This document shows, in pieces, positions 40,976-51,469 of a stretch of DNA of 64,000 nucleotides (its first letter is position 1; each line of letters opens with the position of its first letter). The translations under genes were made by a program, and so were the position numbers. The stretch is from Nocardioides massiliensis. GTDB taxonomy: Bacteria; Actinomycetota; Actinomycetes; Propionibacteriales; Nocardioidaceae. Where the stretch lies: NCBI RefSeq assembly GCF_030811215.1, contig NZ_JAUSQM010000001.1, positions 3,224,001 through 3,288,000 of the forward strand, read 5' to 3'. The notes beneath the pieces were generated by a model. That model was not told the DNA's origin, searched no databases, and saw nothing but the letters and a program-made list of their open reading frames with translations.

Positions 40976-41011
40976 TCCCCCAGCCTGCCAAACGACGCCC
41001 GCTGAGCCACG

Positions 41012-43183
41012 TCAGCCGCGCGGCATGCCCAGGACGAACGACGCGATCGCATTGAGCTGGATCTCGATCGTGCCGCCCCCGATCACCCAGGTGGGAAGGT
41101 CGAGCTCCTGGTAGACCGCAGGAGTGCGTGTCTCGTCGAGCGCCGCGAGCGGCCCGGCCAGCTCGAGCGCGGCGGCGGCCGCGTCGGCGACGTTGACCGA
41201 GACCGCCGCCTTGCCGATGCTGACCTCCGCGCCGAGGTCCTGGCCGTCGAGGCGGCGCAGGTTGTCGCGCAGCGCCAGCGCCTGCAGGGCGTACGTCGTC
41301 GCGGCCGTGCGGCCGAGGATGCGGCGCGCCTCCACATCCGAGACGCCGTACCTGCCCTCGCGCACGGCGGCGGTCATCGGTCCCAGATCCACGGAACCGC
41401 TGAAGGTGCCGATGAAGAGCCGCTCGTATCCGAGGGTCTCCAGCATGAGGTTCCAACCGTCGCCGGGCTCGCCCACGATCGCGTCGGCCGGGACGACGAC
41501 GTCGGTGAAGTAGACCTCGGCGAAGTCGGCGTCGCCGTTGGCCTGCCGGATCGGTCGCACCTCGACACCCGGTGTGGTCAGGTCGACGAAGAACATGCTC
41601 AGCCCGGCTCGCCTCGGGCCCTCGGTCGAGGTGCGCGCGAGCAGCAGGCCGTAGTCGGCGCGCATCGACTCGGTCGTCCAGACCTTCTGACCATTGAGCA
41701 GCCACCCGTCGCCCGTGGGCGTCGCCCGCAGGCTGATCGCGGCCATGTCGGAGCCCGCACCCGGCTCGCTGAACAGCTGGCACCACCGCACCCGGCCCTG
41801 CAGCGTGGCCGGGGCGAGCCGCTCCACCTGCGCGGCACTCCCCCGGTTGATGACCAGCGGCAGGATCCAGGCGGCGATGGCCATCGTGGGCTGCGGGATC
41901 CCGGCGCGACGGAACTCCTCGGCGAGCACGAACTGCTGGGCGGGTGTCGCGTTGCGTCCGTACGGCGGGGCCAGCGGGCTCGCCACGAGACCTGCGGCCG
42001 CGAGCGCGTCGCGCCGGGCACCGGTCGCCATGGCCTCCCGACCCGGCAGGGGCGGCGGGTCGTTGTCGAGCTGCGCGGCTTCCTCGATCACGGCGCGCAC
42101 CTCCGCGCGGAACGTCTCCTCGGCCTCGCCGACCTCGACGGCGAAGTCGCGCTCTTTGCCCGCGGCGATCACCGCGCCGAGCCGTGACTCCCAGGTCTCC
42201 GCTCCGCCGACGAGCGCCGCCAGGGAGATCGCCCGGCGCCAGAAGAGATGCAGGTCGTGCTCGGCAGTGAACCCGATCGCGCCGTGGACGCCGAGGCACT
42301 CGACGGCGGCGTGCACGCCCTTGCCGACGGCGACGAGCGCGCCGGCGGCGACCGCGACGGTGCGCTGCTCCGGTGCCTGCTCGAGACTGCGGACCGCGTC
42401 CCACGCGGCCGCGGTGGCCAGCGCACTGGTGATCTTGAGCCGCGCGACCCGGTGCTGCACCGCCTGGAACGAGCCGATCGGGCGGCCGAACTGCTCCCGA
42501 ACGAGCGCGTAGTCCAGGGCTTCCTGAGCGCACCAGGCGATGACGCCGGCCGCCTCCGCCGCGAGGCACGCGGCCTCGACCTCCCGCGCGGCGTCGACCG
42601 TGATGCCGGCGACGACCTCACCCGTGACGCCGCTGAAGGTGATCGCTGCGAGGTCGCGTCCGCGGTCGACGCCGGGTTCTGGGGTCACCGCGACGCCGGG
42701 CGCGCCGGCCTCGACGACCACGCAACCAGACTGCGACACGACCACGAGGAGGTCTGCTGCCGCGCCGCCCAGCACCAGCGGCGCCGTACCCGACACCGTG
42801 CCGTCGACGACGCTGAGTCCCTCTGCGCGGACGAGGGCCGCGCGCTCACCGGCGACGATGCGCCGCAACCAGGGCGTGCTCCCAGGCTCCTCGGCCCCGT
42901 TGAGCACCGCGGCAGCGATCGCCGTCGGCGCGAGGGACCCGGGCAGCAGTCCGTAGCCGCTCTCGTGCAGCACGACCCCCAGGTCCAGCAGGGACCCGCC
43001 CTGTCCGCCGACCTCGTCGGGCAGGTGGATGACGTGCAACCCCAGCTCGACGACCGCGTCCCATGGCCCGACCACGGCACCCCGGTCGTCGGGGACCAGG
43101 TCCCGTCCGCGCCCCGCCTTGGCGGCGAGCGAGCGGACGGTGGCGGCCAGGTCGTGCTGGACGTCGGTGAGCGCGAAGGTCAT
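41012..43183 (-). CDS. Two-domain acyl-CoA dehydrogenase (FadE34-like)
   Basis: 723 aa, two acyl-CoA dehydrogenase domains in one chain. The N-terminal one (about 1-345) is divergent but has the C-terminal block LDYALVREQFGRPIGSFQAVQHRVA. The C-terminal one (about 370-723) retains the FAD/substrate block WCQLFSEPGAGSDMAAI and ends WVIGGGTIEIQLNAIASFVLG. The mycobacterial FadE34 (about 711 aa) has the same duplication and acts in steroid side-chain beta-oxidation; the substrate here is not known. It lies downstream of parE on the same strand with a 62-bp gap. Confidence 0.9.
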   Translation of the reverse strand: MTFALTDVQHDLAATVRSLAAKAGRGRDLVPDDRGAVVGPWDAVVELGLHVIHLPDEVGGQGGSLLDLGVVLHESGYGLLPGSLAPTAIAAAVLNGAEEPGSTPWLRRIVAGERAALVRAEGLSVVDGTVSGTAPLVLGGAAADLLVVVSQSGCVVVEAGAPGVAVTPEPGVDRGRDLAAITFSGVTGEVVAGITVDAAREVEAACLAAEAAGVIAWCAQEALDYALVREQFGRPIGSFQAVQHRVARLKITSALATAAAWDAVRSLEQAPEQRTVAVAAGALVAVGKGVHAAVECLGVHGAIGFTAEHDLHLFWRRAISLAALVGGAETWESRLGAVIAAGKERDFAVEVGEAEETFRAEVRAVIEEAAQLDNDPPPLPGREAMATGARRDALAAAGLVASPLAPPYGRNATPAQQFVLAEEFRRAGIPQPTMAIAAWILPLVINRGSAAQVERLAPATLQGRVRWCQLFSEPGAGSDMAAISLRATPTGDGWLLNGQKVWTTESMRADYGLLLARTSTEGPRRAGLSMFFVDLTTPGVEVRPIRQANGDADFAEVYFTDVVVPADAIVGEPGDGWNLMLETLGYERLFIGTFSGSVDLGPMTAAVREGRYGVSDVEARRILGRTAATTYALQALALRDNLRRLDGQDLGAEVSIGKAAVSVNVADAAAAALELAGPLAALDETRTPAVYQELDLPTWVIGGGTIEIQLNAIASFVLGMPRG

Positions 43184-43245
43184 GGACCGACCGTAGGGGA
43201 ATCTGATCAGACGAACAGACGAACTCCCGACTCGGTCAAGCCGCC

Positions 43246-45312
43246 TCAGGCGTCGATCGTGTCGGCGTCGACCTCGTAGGCGCCCTGGACGATGAAGTCC
43301 TTGCGCGGCGCGACCTCCGCGCCCATCAGCAGCTCGAAGACGTTGGCCGCGGCATCGGCGTCGTCGACGGTGATCCGGCGCAGGGTACGCCGGCGCGGGT
43401 CCATCGTCGTCTCGGCCAGCTGGTCGGCGTCCATCTCACCGAGGCCCTTGTAGCGCTGGATCGGGTCCTTCCAGCGGACGTTCTTCTTCGTCAGTTCGGC
43501 CAGCTTCCGCTGCAGCTCGTCGTCGCTGTAGGTGTAGATGTACTTGTCCATCCCCTTCTTGGGGTTGGTCAGCTCGATGCGGTGCAGCGGCGGCACGGCG
43601 CTGTAGACGCGCCCGGCCTTGATCAGGTCGGGCATGTACTTGAAGAACAGCGTCGCGAGCAGGCAGCGGATGTGGGCGCCGTCGGAGTCGGCGTCGGCCA
43701 TGAAGATGATCCGGCCGTAGCGCGCGGCATCGAGGTCGAAGGTGCGGCCCGAGCCGGCGCCGACGACCTGGATGATCGAGGCGCACTCGGCGTTCTTGAG
43801 CATGTCGGCGACCGACGCCTTCTGCACGTTGAGGATCTTGCCCCGGATCGGCAGCAGCGCCTGGAACTCCGAGTTGCGGGCCAGCTTCGCCGTACCGAGC
43901 GCAGAGTCACCCTCGACGATGAACAGCTCCGAGCGCTCGACGTCGCTGGAGCGGCAGTCGGCCAGCTTCGGCGGCAGCGAGCTGGACTCCAAGGCGTTCT
44001 TGCGGCGCTGGGTCTCGCGGTGCTGGCGGGCGGCGATGCGGGTCTTGGCCGCGCCGGCGACCTTCTCCATCACCAGCTTGGCCTGGGCCTTCTCGGCGCG
44101 CTTGGTCGAGGTGAGGAACTTCTTCAGCTCCGCGGCGACGACTTTGCGCACGATGCTGCGCGCGGCCGGCGTACCGAGGATCTCCTTGGTCTGACCCTCG
44201 AACTGCGGCTCGGCCAGCCGCACGGTGACCACCGCGGTCATGCCCTCGAGCGCGTCGTCCTTGATGACGTCGTCGTCGCTGTTCTTGAGCACCTTCGAGG
44301 CGCGCATGACGTCGTTGAACGTCTTGGTGACGGCCTGCTCGAAGCCGGAGAGGTGGGTGCCGCCCTTGGGGGTGGCGATGACGTTGACGAACGAGCGCGT
44401 CTCGGTGTCGTAGCCGGTGCCCCAGCGCAACGCGACGTCCACGCCGAGGTCGCGCTCGACGTCCTGCGGGGTCATGTGCCCCTTCTCGTCGAGCAGCGGG
44501 ACGGTCTCGGTGAAGGTGCCGCTGCCCTGCAGGCGGAGCACGTCGGTGACGGCCTCGTCGCGGGCGAGGAACTCGCAGAACTCGGCGATGCCGCCGTCGT
44601 GGCGGAACGACTCCTCGACGACCTCCTCGCACCGCAGATCACGGATGACCAGCTCGAGGCCCGGGACGATGAACGACGTCTGGCGCGCCCGGGTGACGAG
44701 CTCGTCGTAGATGAACGTCGCGTCCTTGGTGAAGATCTGCCGGTCGGGCCAGAACCGGACGCGCGTGCCGCTGCGGCCCTTGCCGACCCGCTTGCCCTTG
44801 CGGGTGAGCCCGGACCTCACCTCGAAGTCGGCGCCAGGTCCGTCCGCTGCGAAGACGCCGGGGACCCCACGCTGGAACGACATGCCCTGCTCGGCCGGCG
44901 ACCGCTCGACGTCGACGTCGAGGCGCGAGGACAGCGCGTTGACCACGGAGGCACCGACCCCGTGCAGGCCACCGGTCGCGACGTACGAACCGCCACCGAA
45001 CTTGCCGCCGGCGTGCAGCTTCGTGAACACCACCTCGACGCCCGGGAGCCCCGTGCGCGGCTCCTTGTCGGTCGGGATGCCGCGACCGTTGTCGTGGACC
45101 TCCGCCGAGCCGTCGGGGTGCAGGACGACCTCGATCCGGTCCGCGGCGCCCGCCAGGGCCTCGTCCACGCCGTTGTCGATGATCTCCCACAGGCAGTGCA
45201 TGAGCCCGCGGGTGTCGGTCGAGCCGATGTACATCCCGGGGCGCTTGCGCACCGCCTCGAGACCCTCGAGGACCAGGAGGTGCTGGGCGTTGTACGCGGT
45301 GTCGATCGTCAT
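43246..45312 (-). CDS. parE: Type IIA topoisomerase subunit B (topoisomerase IV/GyrB-like)
   Basis: 688 aa. The GHKL ATPase domain is N-terminal (EIIDNGVDEALAG, HDNGRGIP, GGLHGVGASVVNALS), and the TOPRIM domain has EGDSALG and the metal site MADADSDGAHIR. The length is shorter than an E. coli-type GyrB with insertion, consistent with ParE/actinobacterial topoisomerase IV. It partners the subunit A at 33585-36062. The ATG at 45312 lies downstream of a noncoding stretch shared with the divergent DUF7455 gene. Confidence 0.93.
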   Translation of the reverse strand: MTIDTAYNAQHLLVLEGLEAVRKRPGMYIGSTDTRGLMHCLWEIIDNGVDEALAGAADRIEVVLHPDGSAEVHDNGRGIPTDKEPRTGLPGVEVVFTKLHAGGKFGGGSYVATGGLHGVGASVVNALSSRLDVDVERSPAEQGMSFQRGVPGVFAADGPGADFEVRSGLTRKGKRVGKGRSGTRVRFWPDRQIFTKDATFIYDELVTRARQTSFIVPGLELVIRDLRCEEVVEESFRHDGGIAEFCEFLARDEAVTDVLRLQGSGTFTETVPLLDEKGHMTPQDVERDLGVDVALRWGTGYDTETRSFVNVIATPKGGTHLSGFEQAVTKTFNDVMRASKVLKNSDDDVIKDDALEGMTAVVTVRLAEPQFEGQTKEILGTPAARSIVRKVVAAELKKFLTSTKRAEKAQAKLVMEKVAGAAKTRIAARQHRETQRRKNALESSSLPPKLADCRSSDVERSELFIVEGDSALGTAKLARNSEFQALLPIRGKILNVQKASVADMLKNAECASIIQVVGAGSGRTFDLDAARYGRIIFMADADSDGAHIRCLLATLFFKYMPDLIKAGRVYSAVPPLHRIELTNPKKGMDKYIYTYSDDELQRKLAELTKKNVRWKDPIQRYKGLGEMDADQLAETTMDPRRRTLRRITVDDADAAANVFELLMGAEVAPRKDFIVQGAYEVDADTIDA

Positions 45313-45685
45313 GCCTTCCTTCGGGTGCCACGCAGGGGCGTGCGCTGTCGCTGCCAGGCGAATCTACCTGCGACACGCCCATCGATCGGTGGCGCCACGC
45401 TGCGCTTGATCGTCGGTGGTGCGGGGCAGTATGTGGGCACGCGGCACCCGCCGCGGACCAGGACGACCAGCACCGCCGCAACCGGTGTGGCCGACCGGGT
45501 GGCGGACGTCACGCTCGTCTCAGGCACGGGACGTCACCACCGGGGAAGCATTGGTCGTGTTGGGATGTTGTGAGCAGTACAGCCACCGGGTGACACCGGG
45601 GTCCACAACCGGCGATCCGCCGTCCGTGACCTTTGCGTCTCCCGCTACGTTGGACTGACACACCAGGAAGGAAAGAGGCCCTCAC
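45313..45685. other. Noncoding interval between parE and the DUF7455 gene
   Basis: 373 bp without a convincing gene; small frames within it have poor composition. It must hold the divergent promoters. AGGAAGGAAAGAGG (45664-45677) upstream of the DUF7455 start is a strong ribosome binding site. I saw no clear -35/-10 pair with normal spacing. Confidence 0.6.
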
Positions 45686-45898
45686 GTGACTACAGCTGTT
45701 GCCCCCCGCGCGCTGGACGCGACGGACCGCTGCGACCGATGCGGCGCTCAGGCGTACCTCCGCGTCGAGCTGGCCGGCGGCGGAGAGCTCCTCTTCTGCG
45801 CCCACCACGGCCGTGCCCATGAAGACAAGATTCGTGAGGTGGCCATCCACGTGCACGACGAGACCGATCGGCTCCACGAGCGCCCCGCGGCGGAGTGA
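45686..45898 (+). CDS. DUF7455 small Cys/His protein
   Basis: 70 aa with CDRCGAQAYLRVEL and LLFCAHHGRAHEDKI: the CxxC and CxHH pairs look like a one-zinc ribbon. The protein is conserved in actinobacteria, usually next to sigA/topoisomerase IV genes as I recall, with no known role. GTG start with a strong ribosome binding site. Terminated by the hairpin at 45922. Confidence 0.88.
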   Translation: MTTAVAPRALDATDRCDRCGAQAYLRVELAGGGELLFCAHHGRAHEDKIREVAIHVHDETDRLHERPAAE

Positions 45899-45921
45899 GT
45901 CGACCGACGCAGAGCTTGCGC

Positions 45922-45950
45922 AAGGCCCCGGACCTGGTGTCCGGGGCCTT
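45922..45950 (+). terminator. Terminator of the DUF7455 gene
   Basis: AAGGCCCCGGAC and GTCCGGGGCCTT form a perfect 12-bp stem with loop CTGGT, followed by GTCGCATTCT. Confidence 0.85.
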
Positions 45951-46006
45951 GTCGCATTCTCGGGTGCTCCCCCGGCCGATTCCGGGCTGAGCCCTAGGCT
46001 GCGGCC

Positions 46007-46483
46007 ATGACGCTCACCGACGTCCTCGTCGCCCTGGCCATCGCCGTCGGGCTCGTCGGCATCGTCGTACCGGTCCTGCCCGGCACCCTGCTGATCGCTG
46101 CCGCCGTCGTGGTCTGGGCGTTCGTCGTCGGCGGATCCACCGCGTGGACGGTCACCGGCATCGCTCTGGGTCTCCTCGCCGTCGGCACCATCACGATGTA
46201 CGCCGTCCCCGGCCGCCGGCTGCGCGTCCACGGCGTCCCCGGTCGCACACTGGTCGTCGGCGGCATCGCCGGCGTCGTCGGCTTCTTCGTCATCCCCGTC
46301 ATTGGCCTGCTCGTCGGCTTCGTCCTCGGGGTGTACGCCGCCGAGTCCGCCCGTCTCGGCCCAGGTCAGGCCTGGCCCTCCACCAAGCAGGCCCTGCTCG
46401 CCGCCGGGCTGTCGATGCTCATCGAGCTCATCGCCGCGATGCTCGCCACCGTCACCTGGGTCGTCGGCGTCGTCCTCACGTGA
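46007..46483 (+). CDS. DUF456 membrane protein
   Basis: 158 aa with about five hydrophobic helices rich in Gly and Val. The opening LVGIVVPVLPGTLLI and the mid-block FFVIPVIGLLVGFVLGVYAAE are typical of DUF456. The function is unknown. It is convergent with sigA, separated by the long hairpin at 46526-46579. Confidence 0.85.
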   Translation: MTLTDVLVALAIAVGLVGIVVPVLPGTLLIAAAVVVWAFVVGGSTAWTVTGIALGLLAVGTITMYAVPGRRLRVHGVPGRTLVVGGIAGVVGFFVIPVIGLLVGFVLGVYAAESARLGPGQAWPSTKQALLAAGLSMLIELIAAMLATVTWVVGVVLT

Positions 46484-46525
46484 GCGGCGTACGCCCGCGG
46501 TCAGGACGACCGGTTCCTCAACGAG

Positions 46526-46579
46526 AACTGGTCACTTCCCGCAGGGAATCGGCCGATTCCCTGCGGCAAGTGACCAGTT
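46526..46579. terminator. Long bidirectional terminator between DUF456 and sigA
   Basis: Two 25-bp arms (left begins AACTGGTCACTT, right ends AAGTGACCAGTT) pair with one mismatch around loop GGCC, between convergent genes. Confidence 0.85.
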
Positions 46580-46598
46580 GCTCAGGCCGGGGTTTTGC

Positions 46599-48122
<1,524 letters not shown>

Positions 48123-48250
48123 AACCTCTCGGTAACGAATGGTGGGCGCGGCAAAGCCCGTTCACGTCAAGAGCCGCGTCGATCATTGTGGCACGGGTCC
48201 CAAGGGGGACGACCACAGGGCCGTACGACGGAGGCTGCGCCGCCGGCGGG

Positions 48251-48844
48251 TCACTCGGCGGCAGGCGTGGAGGTGGCCTTCGCGCCGGCCTTCGCGGCGG
48301 CCTTCTGCTGCTGCTTGAACTCGCGCACCTTCCCGAGCGAGTCGGCGTCGACGACGTCGGCGACGGAGCGGTAGCCGTCCTGGCCGTAGTCGCCGACCAC
48401 GGTCTCCCACCCCTCAGGGCGTACGCCGAGCTGCTTGGCGAGCAGCGCCACGAAGATCTGGGCCTTCTGCTTGCCGAAGCCGGGCAGCGCCATGACCCGC
48501 TTGAGCAGGTCCTTGCCGGAGGTGGCCTCGGTCCACAGCCGGGCGGTGTCACCGTCGTAGTTCTCCACGACGACGCGCGCGAGCTCCTGCATCCGCCCGG
48601 CCATCGACCCCGGGAAGCGGTGGATGGCCGGCGTGGTCGAGCACAGCGCCGCGAACTCCTCGGGGTCGGCCTCGGCGATGGCGGCGGGGTCGAGGCTGCC
48701 GAAGCGTTCGAGCACCTTCGCCGGTCCGCGGAACGCGTGCTCCATGGGGTACTGCTGGTCGAGCATCATCCCGGCGAGCAGAGCGAACGGGTCGTCGGCG
48801 AGCACCTTGTCCGCCGCGGGGTCCTGAGCGATACAGATGGCCAT
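48251..48844 (-). CDS. HhH-GPD-type base excision DNA repair protein
   Basis: 197 aa with a helix-hairpin-helix region (LLKRVMALPGFGKQKAQIFV) of the DNA glycosylase superfamily, and a conserved N-terminus (ADDPFALLAGMMLDQQYPME). The C-terminus is a charged helical tail. The lesion it recognises is unknown. The ATG at 48844 is preferred to ATG 48856 because MAICIAQDP is the family-like start. Confidence 0.85.
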   Translation of the reverse strand: MAICIAQDPAADKVLADDPFALLAGMMLDQQYPMEHAFRGPAKVLERFGSLDPAAIAEADPEEFAALCSTTPAIHRFPGSMAGRMQELARVVVENYDGDTARLWTEATSGKDLLKRVMALPGFGKQKAQIFVALLAKQLGVRPEGWETVVGDYGQDGYRSVADVVDADSLGKVREFKQQQKAAAKAGAKATSTPAAE

Positions 48845-48885
48845 GCGTCCCATCATGCCCGACGGGGACGGGTCCCCCAGCCGGG

Positions 48886-49281
48886 TCAGACCTGGTGCTC
48901 GGGCTTCACCGCGAGCACCGGGCAGGGCGCGTCCAACAGCACGCGCTGGGAGTTGCTGCCGAGCACCAGCTTGCCGACCGGCGAGCGGCGCCGCAGACCG
49001 ATGACGATGAGCTCGGCGTGCTTCTCGGCGGCCACGGTGATGAGGTCCTCCGCGGGGTCGAACGCCGACGCCAGCCGCCGGACCTCGAAGTCGACGCCGG
49101 TGTCGGCGAGGAGCGTCTCGACCTCGGCCTTCTCCTCGTCCGCAGCGGACGCGTCATCGGCCGAGCGGCGCGAGAGCACCACGACGACCGTCGCGTCGCG
49201 CAGGCGCGCCTCCACGACCCCCTGGTCGAGCGCGGCACGTCCCTCCGGCTTCGGCACGTAGCCGACGACGATGCTCCCCAT
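48886..49281 (-). CDS. Universal stress protein family, single domain
   Basis: 131 aa, USP fold. The ATP-binding motif G-x2-G-x9-GS type is visible in GLRRRSPVGKLVLGSNSQRV, followed by LLDAPCPVLAVKPEHQV. The ATG at 49281 (MGSIVVGYVPKPEG) is chosen; a longer frame upstream is out of family. The role is stress adaptation, details unknown. Confidence 0.88.
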   Translation of the reverse strand: MGSIVVGYVPKPEGRAALDQGVVEARLRDATVVVVLSRRSADDASAADEEKAEVETLLADTGVDFEVRRLASAFDPAEDLITVAAEKHAELIVIGLRRRSPVGKLVLGSNSQRVLLDAPCPVLAVKPEHQV

Positions 49282-49405
49282 CCGCGTGCTCCATCCGATC
49301 GTCCGTCCGAGCGCCGGCTCTGGTCGTTGTGGGCCGGTCCGCTCCGACGCTACCCGTCCCCAGGCCGCCGTACACCGCACCCACGGACCGGGCGACGCGA
49401 CTACC

Positions 49406-49984
49406 GTGCGGCAGGTGCCGACGCCACGCCGGCCGGGGCGCGACCCGGAGCGACTGGCGGCCGACCTGCGCCTGGAGGTCGCCGCCCTCGGCCGCCTGCA
49501 CCTGCACGGATCCCGGATCACCCGCTCGTTGCAGGTCGGCCGCCCCGCCGGTCCGCGGGTCTCGTTGGCGCTTCCCACCCGCCCCAGTCACAGCCGGGTC
49601 CCCCACCACGACCCGTACGCCGACGACCCCGCGCTGCGCCGGGACGCTGCCGCGCGACTGCTGGAGGCAGCGGTCGCTGCCGGCGTCGCCCGCCACGCCT
49701 GGCTCGCCCGGGACGGCGAGGTCGACCTGCACGACTCCGACCTCGCCTGGGACGCCGCCCTGCGTGCGGCGGCGGCCGAGGCCGGGCTGGAGGTGGCGAC
49801 CTTCCACGTCGTCACCCGCCACGGTTGGCGGGAGCCGGCGACCGGGGACGAGCAGCAGTGGACCCGACTGCGCGTGCGAGGACGCCACACCGGCGCCCAC
49901 GTCGAGCGGCTGGCCGACGCGCTGCGGGACGCGGCTCAGTCCCAGGTGTGCACGGGATCGTTGGTCTGCATCCGCTCCGCGTAG
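49406..49984 (+). CDS. Hypothetical protein, convergent with a ligase gene
   Basis: 192 aa, Arg- and Ala-rich, no membrane segment. It contains RDAAARLLEAAVAAGVARHA, WLARDGEVDLHDSDLAWDAA and TFHVVTRHGWREPATGDEQQ. I do not recognise it. The GTG at 49406 is preferred, with GTG 49415 as an alternative. Its end overlaps the glutamate-cysteine-ligase-like gene by 49 bp on the other strand. High GC leaves some risk that it is not a real gene. Confidence 0.5.
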   Translation: MRQVPTPRRPGRDPERLAADLRLEVAALGRLHLHGSRITRSLQVGRPAGPRVSLALPTRPSHSRVPHHDPYADDPALRRDAAARLLEAAVAAGVARHAWLARDGEVDLHDSDLAWDAALRAAAAEAGLEVATFHVVTRHGWREPATGDEQQWTRLRVRGRHTGAHVERLADALRDAAQSQVCTGSLVCIRSA

Positions 49985-51405
49985 TCGAGCAACACACCGC
50001 GCAGCGCGTCGGCCCGGGTCGCGCCCTGGTCCTGGGACCGGCGCACGCGGTCGACGTACCAGGACGCACCGGTGACGCCGGTCAGGCAGCGCTGCTCGAT
50101 GATCCCGAGGTAACGGTCGCTCTCCTGCGGATCGACGCCCCAGGCGGTCAGCCCCTCGCGCGCGAGCGGAAGCAGCCGCCGCAGCACGAGCTCGGTGGCC
50201 TCGACCTGACCGACACCGGGCCAGTAGACCTGCGCGTCGATGCCGAGCTTCGCGGCAGCGTGGAAGTTCTCCTCCGCCGCGCTGAAGGACATCCGCGACC
50301 ACAGCGGCCGTTCGTCCTCGGCGAGCGCGCGGGTGAGCCCGAAGTAGAACGCGGCGTTGGCCATCGTGTCGACCACCGTGGGACCTGCGGCCAGGACGCG
50401 GTTCTCCACCCGCAGGTGGGGACGGTCGTCGACCACGTCGTAGACCGGCCGGTTCCACCTGTAGATGGTCCCGTTGTGCAACCGGAGCTCGGACAGGGAC
50501 GGCGTACGCCCTGCCTCGAGCTCGGCCAACGGGTCGTCGTCCTCGGTCACCGGCAACAGCGCCGGGAAGTAGCGGACGTTCTCCTCGAACAGGTCGAAGA
50601 TCGAGGTCGCCCAGCGCTCGCCGAACCACACGCGCGGGCGCACCCCCTGCACCTTGAGCTCCTCGCTGCGGGTGTCGGTCGCCTGCTCGAACAGCGGGAT
50701 CCGGGTCTCGCGCCACAGCTCCCGTCCCAGCAGGAATGCCGAGTTCGCCCCCACGGCCAGCTGGATGCCGGCGATCGCCTGCGAGGCGTTCCAGTAGGGC
50801 GCGAAGTCCTCGGGGCTGACCTGGATGTGCAACTGGGTGCTGGTGCAGGCGGCCTCGGGGACGATGGAGTCGGCCGAGGTCACCAGCCGCTCGACACCGC
50901 TGATGTCGATAACGATGTCCTCGCCACGAGCAGCGAGGATCTGGTCGCTGAGCAGGTGGTAGCGCGGGTTGTTGCTGAGCGCGTCGGGGCCCATGTGTCC
51001 CTCGGCGAGCGTCGGCAGGATGCCGACCATCACCAGGCGCGTGTCGAGCTCGGCGGCCTTCGCCTCGGCCCGGTTGAGGCTCTCGCGCAGGCCCTCCTCG
51101 AAGCGCGTCAGGCCGCGGTCGGCCAGCCGGCGGGGCGGGACGTTGATCTCGAGGTTGAACTGTCCGAGCTCGGTCTGGAAGTCCGGATCGGCGATCGCCG
51201 ACAGCACCTCGTCGTTGCGCAGCGCCGGGTCACCGGCGTTGTCGATGAGGTTCAGCTCGACCTCGAGACCGGTCATGGGGTCGGCCGCCTCGAAGCGCGA
51301 CTCGCGCAGCATGCGCGCGAACACGTCCAGGTTGCGGCGTACCTTCTCCCGGTGCCGGGTGCGGTCGGCCCGGGTGAACTCCTGCTGTGAGACCTCTTCT
51401 CCCAT
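49936..51405 (-). CDS. Glutamate-cysteine ligase family (GCS2-like) enzyme
   Basis: 489 aa. The GCS2 core is seen in TGLEVELNLIDNAGDPALRN, TELGQFNLEINVPPRRLADR, and later THLHIQVSPEDF-type and WSRMSFSAAEENFHAAAKLG. Such enzymes join an amino acid to a carboxylate with ATP. Actinobacterial members are of uncertain substrate: mycothiol-containing organisms do not need glutathione, so another dipeptide is possible. The ATG at 51405 is chosen. Convergent with the gene at 49406. Confidence 0.85.
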   Translation of the reverse strand: MGEEVSQQEFTRADRTRHREKVRRNLDVFARMLRESRFEAADPMTGLEVELNLIDNAGDPALRNDEVLSAIADPDFQTELGQFNLEINVPPRRLADRGLTRFEEGLRESLNRAEAKAAELDTRLVMVGILPTLAEGHMGPDALSNNPRYHLLSDQILAARGEDIVIDISGVERLVTSADSIVPEAACTSTQLHIQVSPEDFAPYWNASQAIAGIQLAVGANSAFLLGRELWRETRIPLFEQATDTRSEELKVQGVRPRVWFGERWATSIFDLFEENVRYFPALLPVTEDDDPLAELEAGRTPSLSELRLHNGTIYRWNRPVYDVVDDRPHLRVENRVLAAGPTVVDTMANAAFYFGLTRALAEDERPLWSRMSFSAAEENFHAAAKLGIDAQVYWPGVGQVEATELVLRRLLPLAREGLTAWGVDPQESDRYLGIIEQRCLTGVTGASWYVDRVRRSQDQGATRADALRGVLLDYAERMQTNDPVHTWD

Positions 51406-51469
51406 GCGCGGGAGTGTGTCCACGCCGAGCCGCGCACAATCCGAGGTGTGGACAACACCTTCGAGGGAG

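Noticed and set aside
43202-43211. TCTGATCAGA palindrome upstream of the acyl-CoA dehydrogenase
   Set aside because: Only 10 bp and not tied to a regulator; too weak to list as an operator.
45416-45658. Small plus-strand frame between parE and DUF7455
   Set aside because: No ribosome binding site, odd composition, overlaps the expected promoter region.
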